From assembly GCA_037954235.1 (NCBI GenBank), contig JBBMOA010000012.1:1245001-1309000 (forward strand): DNA of 64,000 nt, read 5' to 3'. Source of the stretch: Aulostomus chinensis (lineage: Eukaryota; Chordata; Actinopteri; Syngnathiformes; Aulostomidae). The position numbers and the translations under genes were made by a program. Positions within the stretch are counted from its first letter, which is position 1. Every line of letters begins with the position of its first letter. The notes beneath the pieces were generated by a model. It was not told where the DNA came from, searched no databases, and was given only the letters and a program-made list of their open reading frames with translations. Below are positions 8,838 through 19,330 of the stretch, in pieces.

Positions 8838-10850
8838 ACTTGAACTCTTATCACCCACAAACATAACATGTGTGTGTGTCATTCCTGGATTGTGTTCTCC
8901 TGGCTTCAGCCAGTGAAAACTGATACTTGGGTGCCAAGTGTGCGATCACAATGGCGCCCATGAAATAGGAAGACAAGTCAAGGCCTGTGATTGGATGAGG
9001 AGAGGAGACCGTTGACACGCGCAATGAGCTAAATGCTGCAGTGGAAGTTTCCTGGGTGTGAGCTGAAAGCAGAACTCCGGAGTCATCAGATGTCTTCCTC
9101 AGAAGGATTTATTTCAGGCCCATTGCACATTGAGGAGACGCAGCACAAGCACCAGGTCTGAAGATGTCCCCACTACCAGGGTTCAAACACTGCTCGGCCT
9201 TTCTCTCAACTTGACACTATCAGGCACACTTGTTGGTTAGATGTAAGTGGCAACCGATGATGAGTTGATGAAGCACGCATATCACAGTCCCAGTGTCACG
9301 TGTTCCTGTTCACTCTATACTGTTCAACGGACTAAATGTCATCACCATCGTATCCCCATCCAAACACCCATCCTTTTTCTTAAGTATCATGGAATTTAGC
9401 AAATTATGAGAATATGGACAGTTCATGGATCAATCCCTGGACACCGCAGACATGGATTTAGGCTATTAGTTCTCACCTTTAAGAGTTAACTAGAATCAAA
9501 AGTATCGCCATTTCTGTTTTTCTGTGAGTGGAATTGGGAGTTTGGTACTTTTTGTGATCGACAGCGCCTGTTGCACTGCCCCCCTGGAAGGTTAATGGAT
9601 TTATTGTTGGCTCGTCCTCCCCCCATCCACAAAGCTAAATGGAAGCTGGCCAAGTAGTTTTCAGACACGCAGTTAACAGATACGCAAATTCTCATACGGA
9701 CAAAAAACAGCACCAAATACACCTCGGCGGAGGACTTGTGACAAAGCTGAGTCATGAACGAGTCGTGCATCGTAGCAGGGGGCAGCATTCAGTGAGTAGC
9801 ATAATCAAGAGCAGCCTGGACAGACACCACACTGGAAATGGAACCCAAGTGAGACTCCAAGGGTGCGGAAGGACATGGCTGCTAATAGAGCCAAGGGCCC
9901 CCTGGTACAGGCGGGAGGTCCTGCCTCACAGGTGAGGCTGGCTAGAGGAAGAACTTCACCGGTGGAAGTTCAGGAAAAAGTTCAGCACAGAGTGTCCTGG
10001 AGTTTTATTTTAGGGGCTGTTTTCCTGTCATGACTGAGTGGAGAAGTGAGAGTGATTGTCTCAGTCATTGTCAGATTTAAATGCAAGGTGGACTTTGGAA
10101 GATAATTTCCTCTCATCTCAGCAGGATGTTGAACCAAATAAAGGGAAGTAGAATCTTGTCATAGCTGGAAAAGAACAGGCGCAGGGAATTTCTTATTTGT
10201 AATTTCTCTCTCACAAACACACGAGTCAGTTTGAACATTGGAAATTTAAAAATGTTTATTGCTCATCATACAAGACAGGTCATAAGAGAAGGTTTGCAGG
10301 AGCTAATTGTCCTAAAACAAAGCTACTGTAAATTAGGAGGCAGACCAATGAAATTTGTTGTGTAGCAGTGTAGTTATGGAAGCACCAGGCGGGTAACACA
10401 GTTTATAAAAGGAAAAATCCCAGGACAAAAATTTTTGAAAATAAAATTTAGAAAACTCAGGAGAGCTTCTCAATCTCTGGCCTCCAATTCGAATCAAATT
10501 GATGCCCTTTGAAACTCTCTAAACCAGTGTCTGCTGAAGAGCTGAGGTCAGCTTTCTCTAAATTAAAGGAGGCGGAAGTCCCCAGACTGGTAGTTTATAA
10601 GGCCGTGAAGCTCACAGCTGTGGCAGTGGTCGGCTGGCTCCCTCTAGTGGTATGCAGAGGAGCCCCAGAAATATTTCTTTGGGAAAGAAAAAAGTCAAAA
10701 AAATTTAACAAAAAGAATACTTGGAAAACAGTAAATAGTTTTTAATCAAAGTATGTGAACTGAATTATAATTCACAATAAGTTTGATCTCACTTGTCATA
10801 TTTTGGTTAGACCTTATGTGGTCACGATCAAAAACAGATCGTCCTGCCGA
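8838..10850. other. Intergenic region, no gene seen
   Basis: Unremarkable sequence between the retroposon and a small tandem repeat. The open frames at 9486-9935 and 10509-10745 show no family resemblance or splice support. Confidence 0.5.
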
Positions 10851-10902
10851 TGCTAATGCTAGCTGCTAATGCTAGCTGCTAATGCTAGCTGCTAATGTTA
10901 GC
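10851..10902. repeat. 13-bp tandem repeat, 4 copies
   Basis: Four head-to-tail copies of TGCTAATGCTAGC, the last with one substitution. Each unit contains the palindrome GCTAGC. Confidence 0.9.
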
Positions 10903-11598
10903 CACTGTTGTCAGCACCAATCGCTACCAGACCATGAGGAGCTGTGACTCCAGAATCTCCATTCTGGACTCTGGTGGACTGAGGAGGAGCCAAGGCCCCA
11001 GTGTGTGTATGAGGTGAAGTTCTCAGCAGTGGGTCATGAAACCAGAACCACAGACGGAACCTTTGACCCAAACACCCAGGACCCACTGAGGGAGTCCAGG
11101 TCCACCAGGCCTCAAATGTCTCAAGCCAACAGGGTTTTAGTTTGAGAAAACAAAATGCCTCTAAGCCAGTTCTGTTCCTCTGAAATGCTTCTGAATTGTT
11201 GTTTGGTTTGAAACACCAGCAACAACTGGGGCATCTTTACCTTCTTAACCCACTTTATATATCAAATATTGGAAAAATAGCAGCACCTCAGCTATTTTTC
11301 CTTCTTTAAATCATACGTTGTATTAAGTGGAAGTGATTTTGCCAGTGACAAAGAGTGGGATACATGACCAGCATGGAGATCGGTTTCTTGTTAGAACGCG
11401 GCATCTTGCTTCAAATGAGACGAACTGTCATGGTTTTTAAACTTTTTACAACATTCTCAAATGATTCATGTTTATCATCCGCATTCTTGAGTCAGTCCTC
11501 TGCTGAGCATCGTATCGAGGGTGTGATTTCCTCCCTGAGCCTGTGTGCCGGGATCACGCTGGAGGAGAAACCATCAAGGCTTCCAGTCATACCATCTT

Positions 11599-12531
11599 TC
11601 ATACTTGGATCTCTTTGGATCGACAAAGCAACCTCTTGAGGTGTTTGGAGATTTCTTTCATTTTCACTCCATATATGATGGGATTAAATAGAGGGTGATA
11701 CAGAATTATCTGTAAAGTCATTATCAATCTTACAGTGTTTGGAAAATCTGATCCCAGCCGAGCTACGCTGACATCAAATGCACTCATACAAGAGATGCTC
11801 ACTAACACCAGCAGGTGGGGTAGACAGGTCTGGGCAGCCTTTTTCCTGACTTGTCTACCACTTCGATAAGAAATGAAAAAAATCTTTGAGTATGAGAAAA
11901 GGATGAAGAGTGTAGGAAGAACTGTATTGTTAAACATGGCAACAACGCCAAATATAGATCGCGCTCTGGAGCCCCCACAGTGGAGATCATAAATGGAGTT
12001 TGTACAAAAGACCCCTCTCAGAGTGAAGCTACAGAGTTTCATGTCAGCACTCAGGATTACCTGCACAGCAGTCTGACAGGCAGGAAGAAGCCACGCGAGA
12101 AGTAGCAGAACACCAACAGTTACTTTTCCCATGATGGTTGGGTACTGCAGAGGTCTGCATATAGACACATACCTGTCATAAGCCATGGCTGCCAGCAGTA
12201 AAAACTCTGAGCCACCAAAAGAATAATATGCAAAAAACTGAAAGAGGCAAGCTGGGTGAGATATGATCTGTCTCTCAGACAAGAAGTCAATCAACATCTT
12301 GGGGTAGATAGCGGTGCTGAAGACAATCGTGTTCACAAGCAAGGCTGCAATAAAGATGTACATGGGCTCATGAAGGTTTCTGTGGATCCAGATGACGCCG
12401 ACAATGGTGGAATTACAGAGGATTACTAAAATATAAACTGTAAACATGATGAGGAAATACAGGTACCTGTGTTTGTGCACATCCACATGTCCACCAAGAG
12501 TTATGTATGTTGCATTGAGTTCCTCCTCCAT
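11599..12531 (-). CDS. Odorant receptor (teleost class, paralogue of the 6249 gene)
   Basis: A single-exon seven-transmembrane odorant receptor of 310 residues with an ATG at 12531. Visible hallmarks: NAT glycosylation site at residue 6, LHEPMYIF in loop 1, FGGSEFLLLAAMAYDRYVSI at the end of TM3, RPLQYPTIM, RKKAAQTCLPHLL before TM6, and FNPIIYGVKMKEISKHLKRL in TM7 and tail. It is clearly a close paralogue of the other receptor, nearly identical over TM2-TM3 and more divergent in TM4-TM6, the ligand-facing region, as expected for tandem receptors. Loop 2 keeps Cys pairs (KLCSF, FCTNS, LHCGG). The NPxxY motif has Phe instead of Leu before it (FNPIIY). The frame is intact, so function is likely. 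Confidence 0.95.
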   Translation of the reverse strand: MEEELNATYITLGGHVDVHKHRYLYFLIMFTVYILVILCNSTIVGVIWIHRNLHEPMYIFIAALLVNTIVFSTAIYPKMLIDFLSERQIISHPACLFQFFAYYSFGGSEFLLLAAMAYDRYVSICRPLQYPTIMGKVTVGVLLLLAWLLPACQTAVQVILSADMKLCSFTLRGVFCTNSIYDLHCGGSRARSIFGVVAMFNNTVLPTLFILFSYSKIFFISYRSGRQVRKKAAQTCLPHLLVLVSISCMSAFDVSVARLGSDFPNTVRLIMTLQIILYHPLFNPIIYGVKMKEISKHLKRLLCRSKEIQV

Positions 12532-13627
12532 GAATGTGGTCAGATACTAAAGCAGCAAAAGTCAACAGAGTCAAGCATGAATACCTGCGTTGGAGTGTCT
12601 TGGACTCTCACTGACACCTGAACATGAATGCACTCAGCTCAGGTTTGTCACTGACGCTTCAAAGTTTGAGCCTTTATTGGATTCCATCATCCTCCGAGGT
12701 GCTCATTAAGCGCTCCGCCATCATGAGCTCCTGATGTGCAAAGAACTCAGAGCCCCCTTCTCACCTCAGGACCGGGTCAAACCCTGGAACCTGTGTGGAC
12801 AGCAGTGCTCATTGCATCTACAGTGACAATTCCTGGATCTTAGATTCTCACCTGTAATTTTCCGTCATGGTCCCACAAATATTAATCATTGCACCACTGC
12901 ATTACATGAAAAAGCCCTCCACCAACCAGTGGCAGCAGGCCTGCAGCAGACACAGGCACTCAAACCTGGATTCACTGCCACTGTTCACTAGCGCTTAGCT
13001 GTCTCTTCAACCTGCAGGCAGAAGGAGAGCTGACCCTCACCACTGCGCTGGTACTGCTGTGATCCAGAATCCACTTTAACAGTCTCATTGGCTGTTGGTC
13101 AAGGAAACCCCGGGACATTCTAACTTCCTGTGGGACTGTAGAAAGACCACGTCCCTGCAGCGCTCTACAGAACCAGCTAAAGGAAGGTCAGTCTGGGTCC
13201 CATCATGATGGAAATATGACATCCCTGGTTCACCAGCGGCGTGCTCTGAGCAGTGGTCCGTGTTTTTTGTAGCGTAGAAACTGCAACAAACTCTCGCTGC
13301 GAAGTTTAGTGGGAACTAAAACACTTAAACTTCAGAGAAGTCTGTCAGCTGAGTTGAGACGTGGAGTCATCGTTGCTGCAAACTTCGCTGTGTCAACCAA
13401 CCGTTCTGTTGTGGCAACAGTAACCAGGTGTGTGTTCACCATGAACAACATTGATGTTTCTGTGCCACCGCAACCGCCATTGTACAATGTGATGTTGGAG
13501 GTTGCTCATGGTCACTTCACATGAGGCCACATTGGCTCTTACATTCTGCTTGAGGACACTTGAAAATGTTGGCTGACTGTCACCCTGTCACACGGTGACG
13601 GCGGCCAGCAGGAGCTGCAGGATAGTG
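12532..13627. other. Upstream region of odorant receptor 2, no other gene seen
   Basis: Holds the promoter side of the minus-strand receptor. No TATA box or upstream exon could be supported. The short open frame at 13309-13524 begins with a non-ATG codon and has no recognisable content. Confidence 0.5.
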
Positions 13628-13889
13628 GTAAGAAATAGGCTTGTCGATAGAACCGGTACTTCGGTACCAAGTCGGTACTAAGATGTGACGGTGCTGACTT
13701 TTCTAGAATACCAGACGTACCGGTGGTACCGAGGAGCCAGATCTGGCCGCTTCTTTAGCGTTGTTTTTTGGCTGTAAATGAGCGAGTATCTGGCAACCCT
13801 CCCACGGTGCCCATCACTCATCTGGGTCGTCAACTGCAGCGACAGCTGCCCCTCAATTAATTTAGAAGAAAAACGCCAAAAGTCGCGAA

Positions 13890-14047
13890 TGGAAATACTC
13901 TGGATTCAAGGCTGATGAGGAGGGATCACTTATTGATCCGCAAAAACCGAGAGGCAAAAAATGCCGTCACCGTACCACGGCGAGGGGGAGCAACACGTCA
14001 AACTTGGCAAAGCATTAAAAGACAAACATGCAGACAAAGAATTCAAG
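13890..14047 (+). pseudogene. hAT transposase BED zinc-finger exon, decayed
   Basis: The plus strand reads WKYSGFKADEEGSLIDPQKP, then RGKKCRHRTTARGSNTSNLA and KH, then a one-base deletion after which KDKHADKEFK follows in the next frame. This is the BED finger (C-x2-C … H-x3-5-H) of vertebrate hAT and ZBED proteins. The first zinc Cys is Gly here. The segment ends directly at GTGAGT (14048-14053), a good splice donor, so it was an exon of a spliced transposase gene. It is non-functional through frameshift and ligand loss. Confidence 0.75.
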
Positions 14048-14339
14048 GTGAGTGCGTTTGAATTCCCGAGTTGTTGTTGCTCACATCTTCTCACGTCCCG
14101 ACAATGAGATGAGCCCACAGTAAACGAGCTGCCTGGCAGAGTAACATGAACGTGATGTCCAGCCTCGCCTGTCCCTCATAACAGTCACGTGACGTTGCCC
14201 GGCAGCTCGTTTACTGAATCGCCGAACGCACCGTTAAACCACCGAAATAATGCATGTTATTAGACGGTACTCTTTGTTTGAGAGCGCTGGCATTGCTGGT
14301 TAGCCAACGTTCTGAGTTGTACCTTTTTTTAGGTTAGGC

Positions 14340-14340
<1 letters not shown>

Positions 14341-14398
<58 letters not shown>
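14341..14398. repeat. (TG)n microsatellite within the hAT element
   Basis: About 26 TG units followed by CGCGCGCG. It lies inside the transposon, so it expanded after or during insertion. Confidence 0.95.
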
Positions 14399-14400
<2 letters not shown>

Positions 14401-14528
14401 GTTGTAATAGGTTAAACTACAGGGGATTTCTTGTTTATTTTTTATTTTTGGTATCGAGTATCGTGGAATTTAAGTGGTATTGGTATCAACGACTAAATTT
14501 CTGGTATCGTGACAAGCCTAGTAAGAAA

Positions 14529-17500
14529 AAAGTGTTTTTTATCCAGACAAAGGTTGCACTCCTGAAGTTAATGGAAGTTCATACAAAGTTCAACTTCATG
14601 TGTTTGTCAGATGGAAGAAGCTGTTTACATTCAGACTAAAGCATGAGGATGGCGTGTGAACCCAGAAGGCCGGAGCTGGCGGCAGGGTTCTGTAATGAGG
14701 GACAAACACGGCCGGCCTCAGGGGGCTGGAGTGACTCCAGTCGGCCTGGAAGCAGTGACTAATGACCCAGTGCTCCCAGTGGGTGGCCTAATGGGATCTT
14801 CTACCAGGTAAATACCTCGCATCAGTGACCAGCAACAACAAATGATGCAACACCCGGTAGCTCCACCAACTCTCTCCATGACTGTCGGGCTCAAAAGGTC
14901 ATGATCTCACATAACACCCAGAACAATATGGAGTATAGAGGCCCGACATCTTTGACTCAGTAGGAACAAACTAATCCCTCACTGGTTTATGATTACAGGT
15001 ACACATGAAGGAGATAAATCAACCCCCCACCCCCACCCCCGACACACTCAATAACAGGATTACATTTGAAAACGGTACATATCTGCTCTCTAGTGGCACT
15101 TTGTGGTAGTGCAAGTTGCTGACATCACTTGCTCAGTAAACAACCTCTGATCAATATCAGTCTGAAACTTCCCTCAGGTTTCTGTCCATAAAAACTCAGC
15201 ATATAACTTGACCTGTTTTTTTTAATTATAATAGTATAATAAATCAAAGGTTTTGCTGGTAGAAAGTTTCAACAACTAAAACTACAATCAAATGGTCACG
15301 ATAGTCTTTGACTTTGATTAAACTCAAATTCTCAGTCTCTTAGTCAACTCAAGCTTGGCTAAACAGAAACAGGATGACAAATTAATCTGAGGAAAACTAA
15401 CACAACACTCTTGTACAGGTGTAACACAAACATTGAAGCAGTTGCTATATATGTTTTATGACCAAAGGAGGGTTTGTTGTTCTGGCCGAGACAAACCCCT
15501 GACAGGAGAAAATAAATCACCCCAAACTCTCTCTGAGCCTTTGGCCTTGAAAACAGTCTTGCTGTGAAAAGATTCAGTTGAGAGAAGTAGCCAGAGTGAT
15601 ACATGCGGTCCAACACAACCTGCTGCAAATCACTGCAGCGTGTCTGTGGACAGAGGCAGCTGGTTGTCCTCTGCGTCCCCAGGTTTGCATGAGGTCCGTT
15701 TGAGGACCAGCAGTTTGTACAAAGCACTTCTATTCAAATCCTTTTGTTCACTTCAGTAATTCAGTCAGTTTATTGTGTGTCAAGCTACTACAAAGCAAGT
15801 TGTAGTTTATTAGACCCCACATACCTGTCGTGTCATTCATCATAGCAGATCAGAAGGTTCCCTCTGACGTTGTGTCAAAGCAGCTAAACAAACCAAATCA
15901 GGAGAAAGACGTGGAAACATTGCAAGTGTTGCAACAGTCAAAAGCTGTCAGGTTGATGCGCAGTAAAAGTAAAGCTGGTCGTGAGGCGGCACAGCTGAGA
16001 GGGAGGAAATCCACAGACGTGGACTGATCGGCAACAATAATTCTCCTGATAAAAACCTTACAGAATCTATAGACTGGTGGAATCATCACGGCCGAGTGAC
16101 AACAGCAACGAGAAACAAGGTGTCATCCTGCATCAGTGGGAGAGGAGACAGCTGCTTCCACACGTTGTGTCCCAGCTCTTCTGTAGAGTCGCAAAGAAGC
16201 AAGAAGGTTGTTGATACTCAGTGCAGACGACAAAAGACACACGCCGACTCAGCAGCTCAGTAACCACCACGAAAGGCAGGTTTTTTAGACAGTAATACTC
16301 TTGTCATTGCCCCGGATCACAGTACAACTGCAAAGAAGTGCATTGTCCCTCTCAAATGCGGAGGAGACATTTGATGGGTCACAAGGTCTTTATGGAAGAC
16401 ACAATCAAAACAGACTCTGTGAGCCCTCAGTAATTTCTGATCCTGATCTACTACCTCCATCAGGGAAGCCCATTTTCATTCTGGAGCATGAAAATTGATA
16501 AGATGTAGCTGGAGTCATGAAGAACTGTCGTCTCCCACCAGGAGTAACAGATTGTTTGGACTGAGTCAAGTTCTCCAGGATTCTCACAGAGCCTGAACAT
16601 GCCAGCAGGCCAGGACTGCTGTGTCCAACAGGAACGTTCAGCCGTCTCATACCCTGAATGCTGGCGATTATTTAGGCGTGAATCTCAGTTAGCACATGTT
16701 CATCTCTGGTGGGGTGACGCACAGACCTGAAGGGGTGACTTCATCGATATGGAGGGGAGCATCCCTCCAGAGCAGAATTTCCTCCTGGAGGTTAAATACT
16801 GCAGCAAGTGGGGTCCTCGTGACATCAGAGTGGCAGGAACAAGGAGCTGCCGCTCAAACACAAAGACTACTCACGTCGCTGGGCTTGCTTTCTTTTGGGT
16901 GTTTGTTCTAGATGAGTAGTTTCTTCTCTTCCCCTAAGAACCCATGGACCAGACGGCGCATGATGGGAGAAAGTCCTGCATGCAATTCTACACATATCCA
17001 GCAGATGTCACTCTTTCTGCATCTATGGGTCATTCATGCATTGGGGGGTGCAACCAGAACCAGTGTGTGTCCATGTTTTTATCCCACAGGTGAAAGGTGT
17101 CATGAGTGGGAGGACATCACGTCCAGAGCTGCAGGGCGAACAGAGAGCCGTGCAGGCTGCAGGTCTGCAGGAAGGTTAAATACTGGTGTATCACGGCGGG
17201 CGCATCGATTTGATGGAGCATTTTCTGTAGGAACCTAGATTGCTATTTCTTTCACTCCACACAGCCAATGTCTTGATTCATTTGAGGGCTAATGACACAT
17301 ACACTGCAGTGATTGCTGGTCCTTGGGCTTCATAAAAGAAAGTAATGTCTTTTTTATCTTCACTAACAGGCCAGAAATCAGATGTGGGCTCACTCGAGTG
17401 AGTGCCAATCACAGGATGAAAGCTGAAACACTGTCTGAATGTTAACGGCTGCGAGCTGGAGCGGCTGGATCTTACTGCTGTACTGCTGATACAGAAACTC

Positions 17501-18581
17501 AGGAAGTGGGCCACAAATCCCTCGAATGGCAGAAATTTTGCTTTGCTTTCTTGTGATGGGAAGATGAATTAAGATCATCATTACACATTTAACTAAAATG
17601 ATTACTGGGGGAAAAGTGTGGTATTGCAGTTGGACCACACAATACGACAGCTAAAGGTAGTCGTAGATAGCCACTCTTCACTAGGTTGCTGCTTTACAGT
17701 ACATCTTCCTATCAAATTCCAAAAACATAGATCAAAGTCCATTTCTACCTCTTGAAAGCTATTTTAGTGGCCAGTTTATTGTGTTTGCTTCTATAAAAAA
17801 CAGAAACCTGGACAAGCAGTCGGAGGTGCAGGTGCATGGAAGCTCATCTGGTCACTGACTGGTGACTGCATTGACTCATTGAGGCTGAAGGAACGAGGAA
17901 AACACCATCATATACAGGGTTGTTTTTGGCAGGCATTTTAGTTTTATCTCAGTCTTTGGACTAAATGCTTCTTAGTTCTAGTCCCATGTTCGTCATTTCT
18001 ATCCTTGATAGTTTTAGGCGACCAAAACTCAAAGGTTTCAGTCAAATATCAGGGATCCTCTCAACAAAGATGTGTGTACTGAAGAGGCCACTCCAGTGTT
18101 AGAATGAAGCACTGAACTGATCCACCTTCAAAGGGGAGTTTCCCCTCTTTTTCTCTCTCTACCTTTTACTTTTATTATTCTGTTGCAGAAGCAGACAACA
18201 CACTGGCCCACAATAGGAGTATTGTATCACAATAAAATAGGATAAACAAAATAAAAGCACACTTGACTTCCATGTGAACGACCTCATGTCCTCCATGTTG
18301 GCTTCAGCTGCTGTTATTGGTTAAAGCATCCAGGTGTGTTGCTTAGACAGGGAACAGCAGCAGGTCTGAGGACTCCCGTGTTTCCCAGTCCCACAAACAC
18401 GGGTCAAAGCACTCCACCTGCCCCCCGTCCACAAATGGACAGGGTTTTATTCATAACATGCTAGATTAGTAGAAGGCTGCTTTAAACCAGCAAACATTAG
18501 CGGCCCTGGCAGCCCCGTTCATTCTAGCTTTAGCATGTAGCACTAGGAAGCGCTCTCTGCTCCACCGGGAGGTGGAACCAC
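14529..18581. other. Intergenic region, no gene seen
   Basis: No supportable exon. Two AT-leaning stretches with ACTAAAAC/TTTAGTC-type motifs (about 15260-15355 and 17930-18060) resemble each other and the segment at about 18930-19110. They may be old copies of one dispersed repeat, but boundaries are unclear. The 122-codon minus frame at 15359-15727 shows no family features. Confidence 0.45.
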
Positions 18582-18606
18582 CACCACCACCACCACCACC
18601 ACCACC
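18582..18606. repeat. (CAC)n trinucleotide repeat
   Basis: About eight pure ACC/CAC units. Confidence 0.9.
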
Positions 18607-19137
18607 AAACTTTAGGCTTCATTCAAACAGAAACTGCATCTCAGGGCGAGCCTCACAGACTAAAGCTACGCTTCAATCATCCCTCTGTTCAGGACCACCC
18701 GACGCGGCTGCTGCTGCCGTGGTGAGAGTCTCGTCCTCTGCAGACAGGCCCAGACTGTCTGTGTGTGTGCACGCGGGCGCGAGGCTTTTAGTGGGTGTGT
18801 ATTGATGATGGGGGCGTGGCCATTAGGACCAACAGCTCCAGCTGGCTCCATGCTGATGTTTGAGCTCTTGATTGACATTGCACGCTTGTTATACTTGGTG
18901 GAAAAAAAACGCATGTTTTGAAACTTTGATCGTCCACCAACTAACAATTTAGTCTGGTCTCGTTCTCGTCAGACGAAAATGAATACAATTTGGTCACATT
19001 TTAGTCTTCACAGGGCGATGGTGACGTTCGTCTTAGTCTCATTTCCGTCATGGAAAAAAGGGTCTGACGTCATTTTCGTTTTCGTCCAGCGTGATGAAAA
19101 CAACTCTGATCATATAAACCTGGGAAGTCTCTTTCTG

Positions 19138-19330
19138 TCTGCTGAGACCCACGCTAGTTAGCTTAGCACAATGAATGGTGGTGGGTGGGAGAGTTAGCAT
19201 GGCTCGGCCTTGACGGCTCAGCTCACTGCTATTATGAACAACCCCAGTTATATTCGTGCAGGCAAAGACTGTTGGGAAGATCCACTTCCATTCATTGTGC
19301 TAAGCTTTCCTCCTGCTCAGGGACTGCAGG
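19138..19330. repeat. Fold-back repeat, family A, copy 1
   Basis: Begins TGCTGAGACCCACGCTAGTT and contains GCTTAGCACAATGAATGG at 19161-19178. The exact reverse complement lies at 19288-19305, so the segment can fold into a hairpin with a 109-bp loop. The same terminal motif recurs near 28.76, 40.44 and 60.82-61.83 kb, defining a dispersed MITE-like family. Confidence 0.75.

Larger units (their letters stand above)
13628..14528. mobile_element. hAT-superfamily transposon (885 bp) with 8-bp target duplication
   Basis: The element spans 13636-14520. Its ends are TAGGCTTGTC… and …GACAAGCCTA, 10-bp perfect terminal inverted repeats. Exactly adjacent on both sides is GTAAGAAA (13628-13635 and 14521-14528), an 8-bp target-site duplication, diagnostic for hAT elements. 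Inside are a BED zinc-finger relic and a long (TG)n tract. It is too short for a full transposase, so it is a deletion derivative. Confidence 0.92.
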
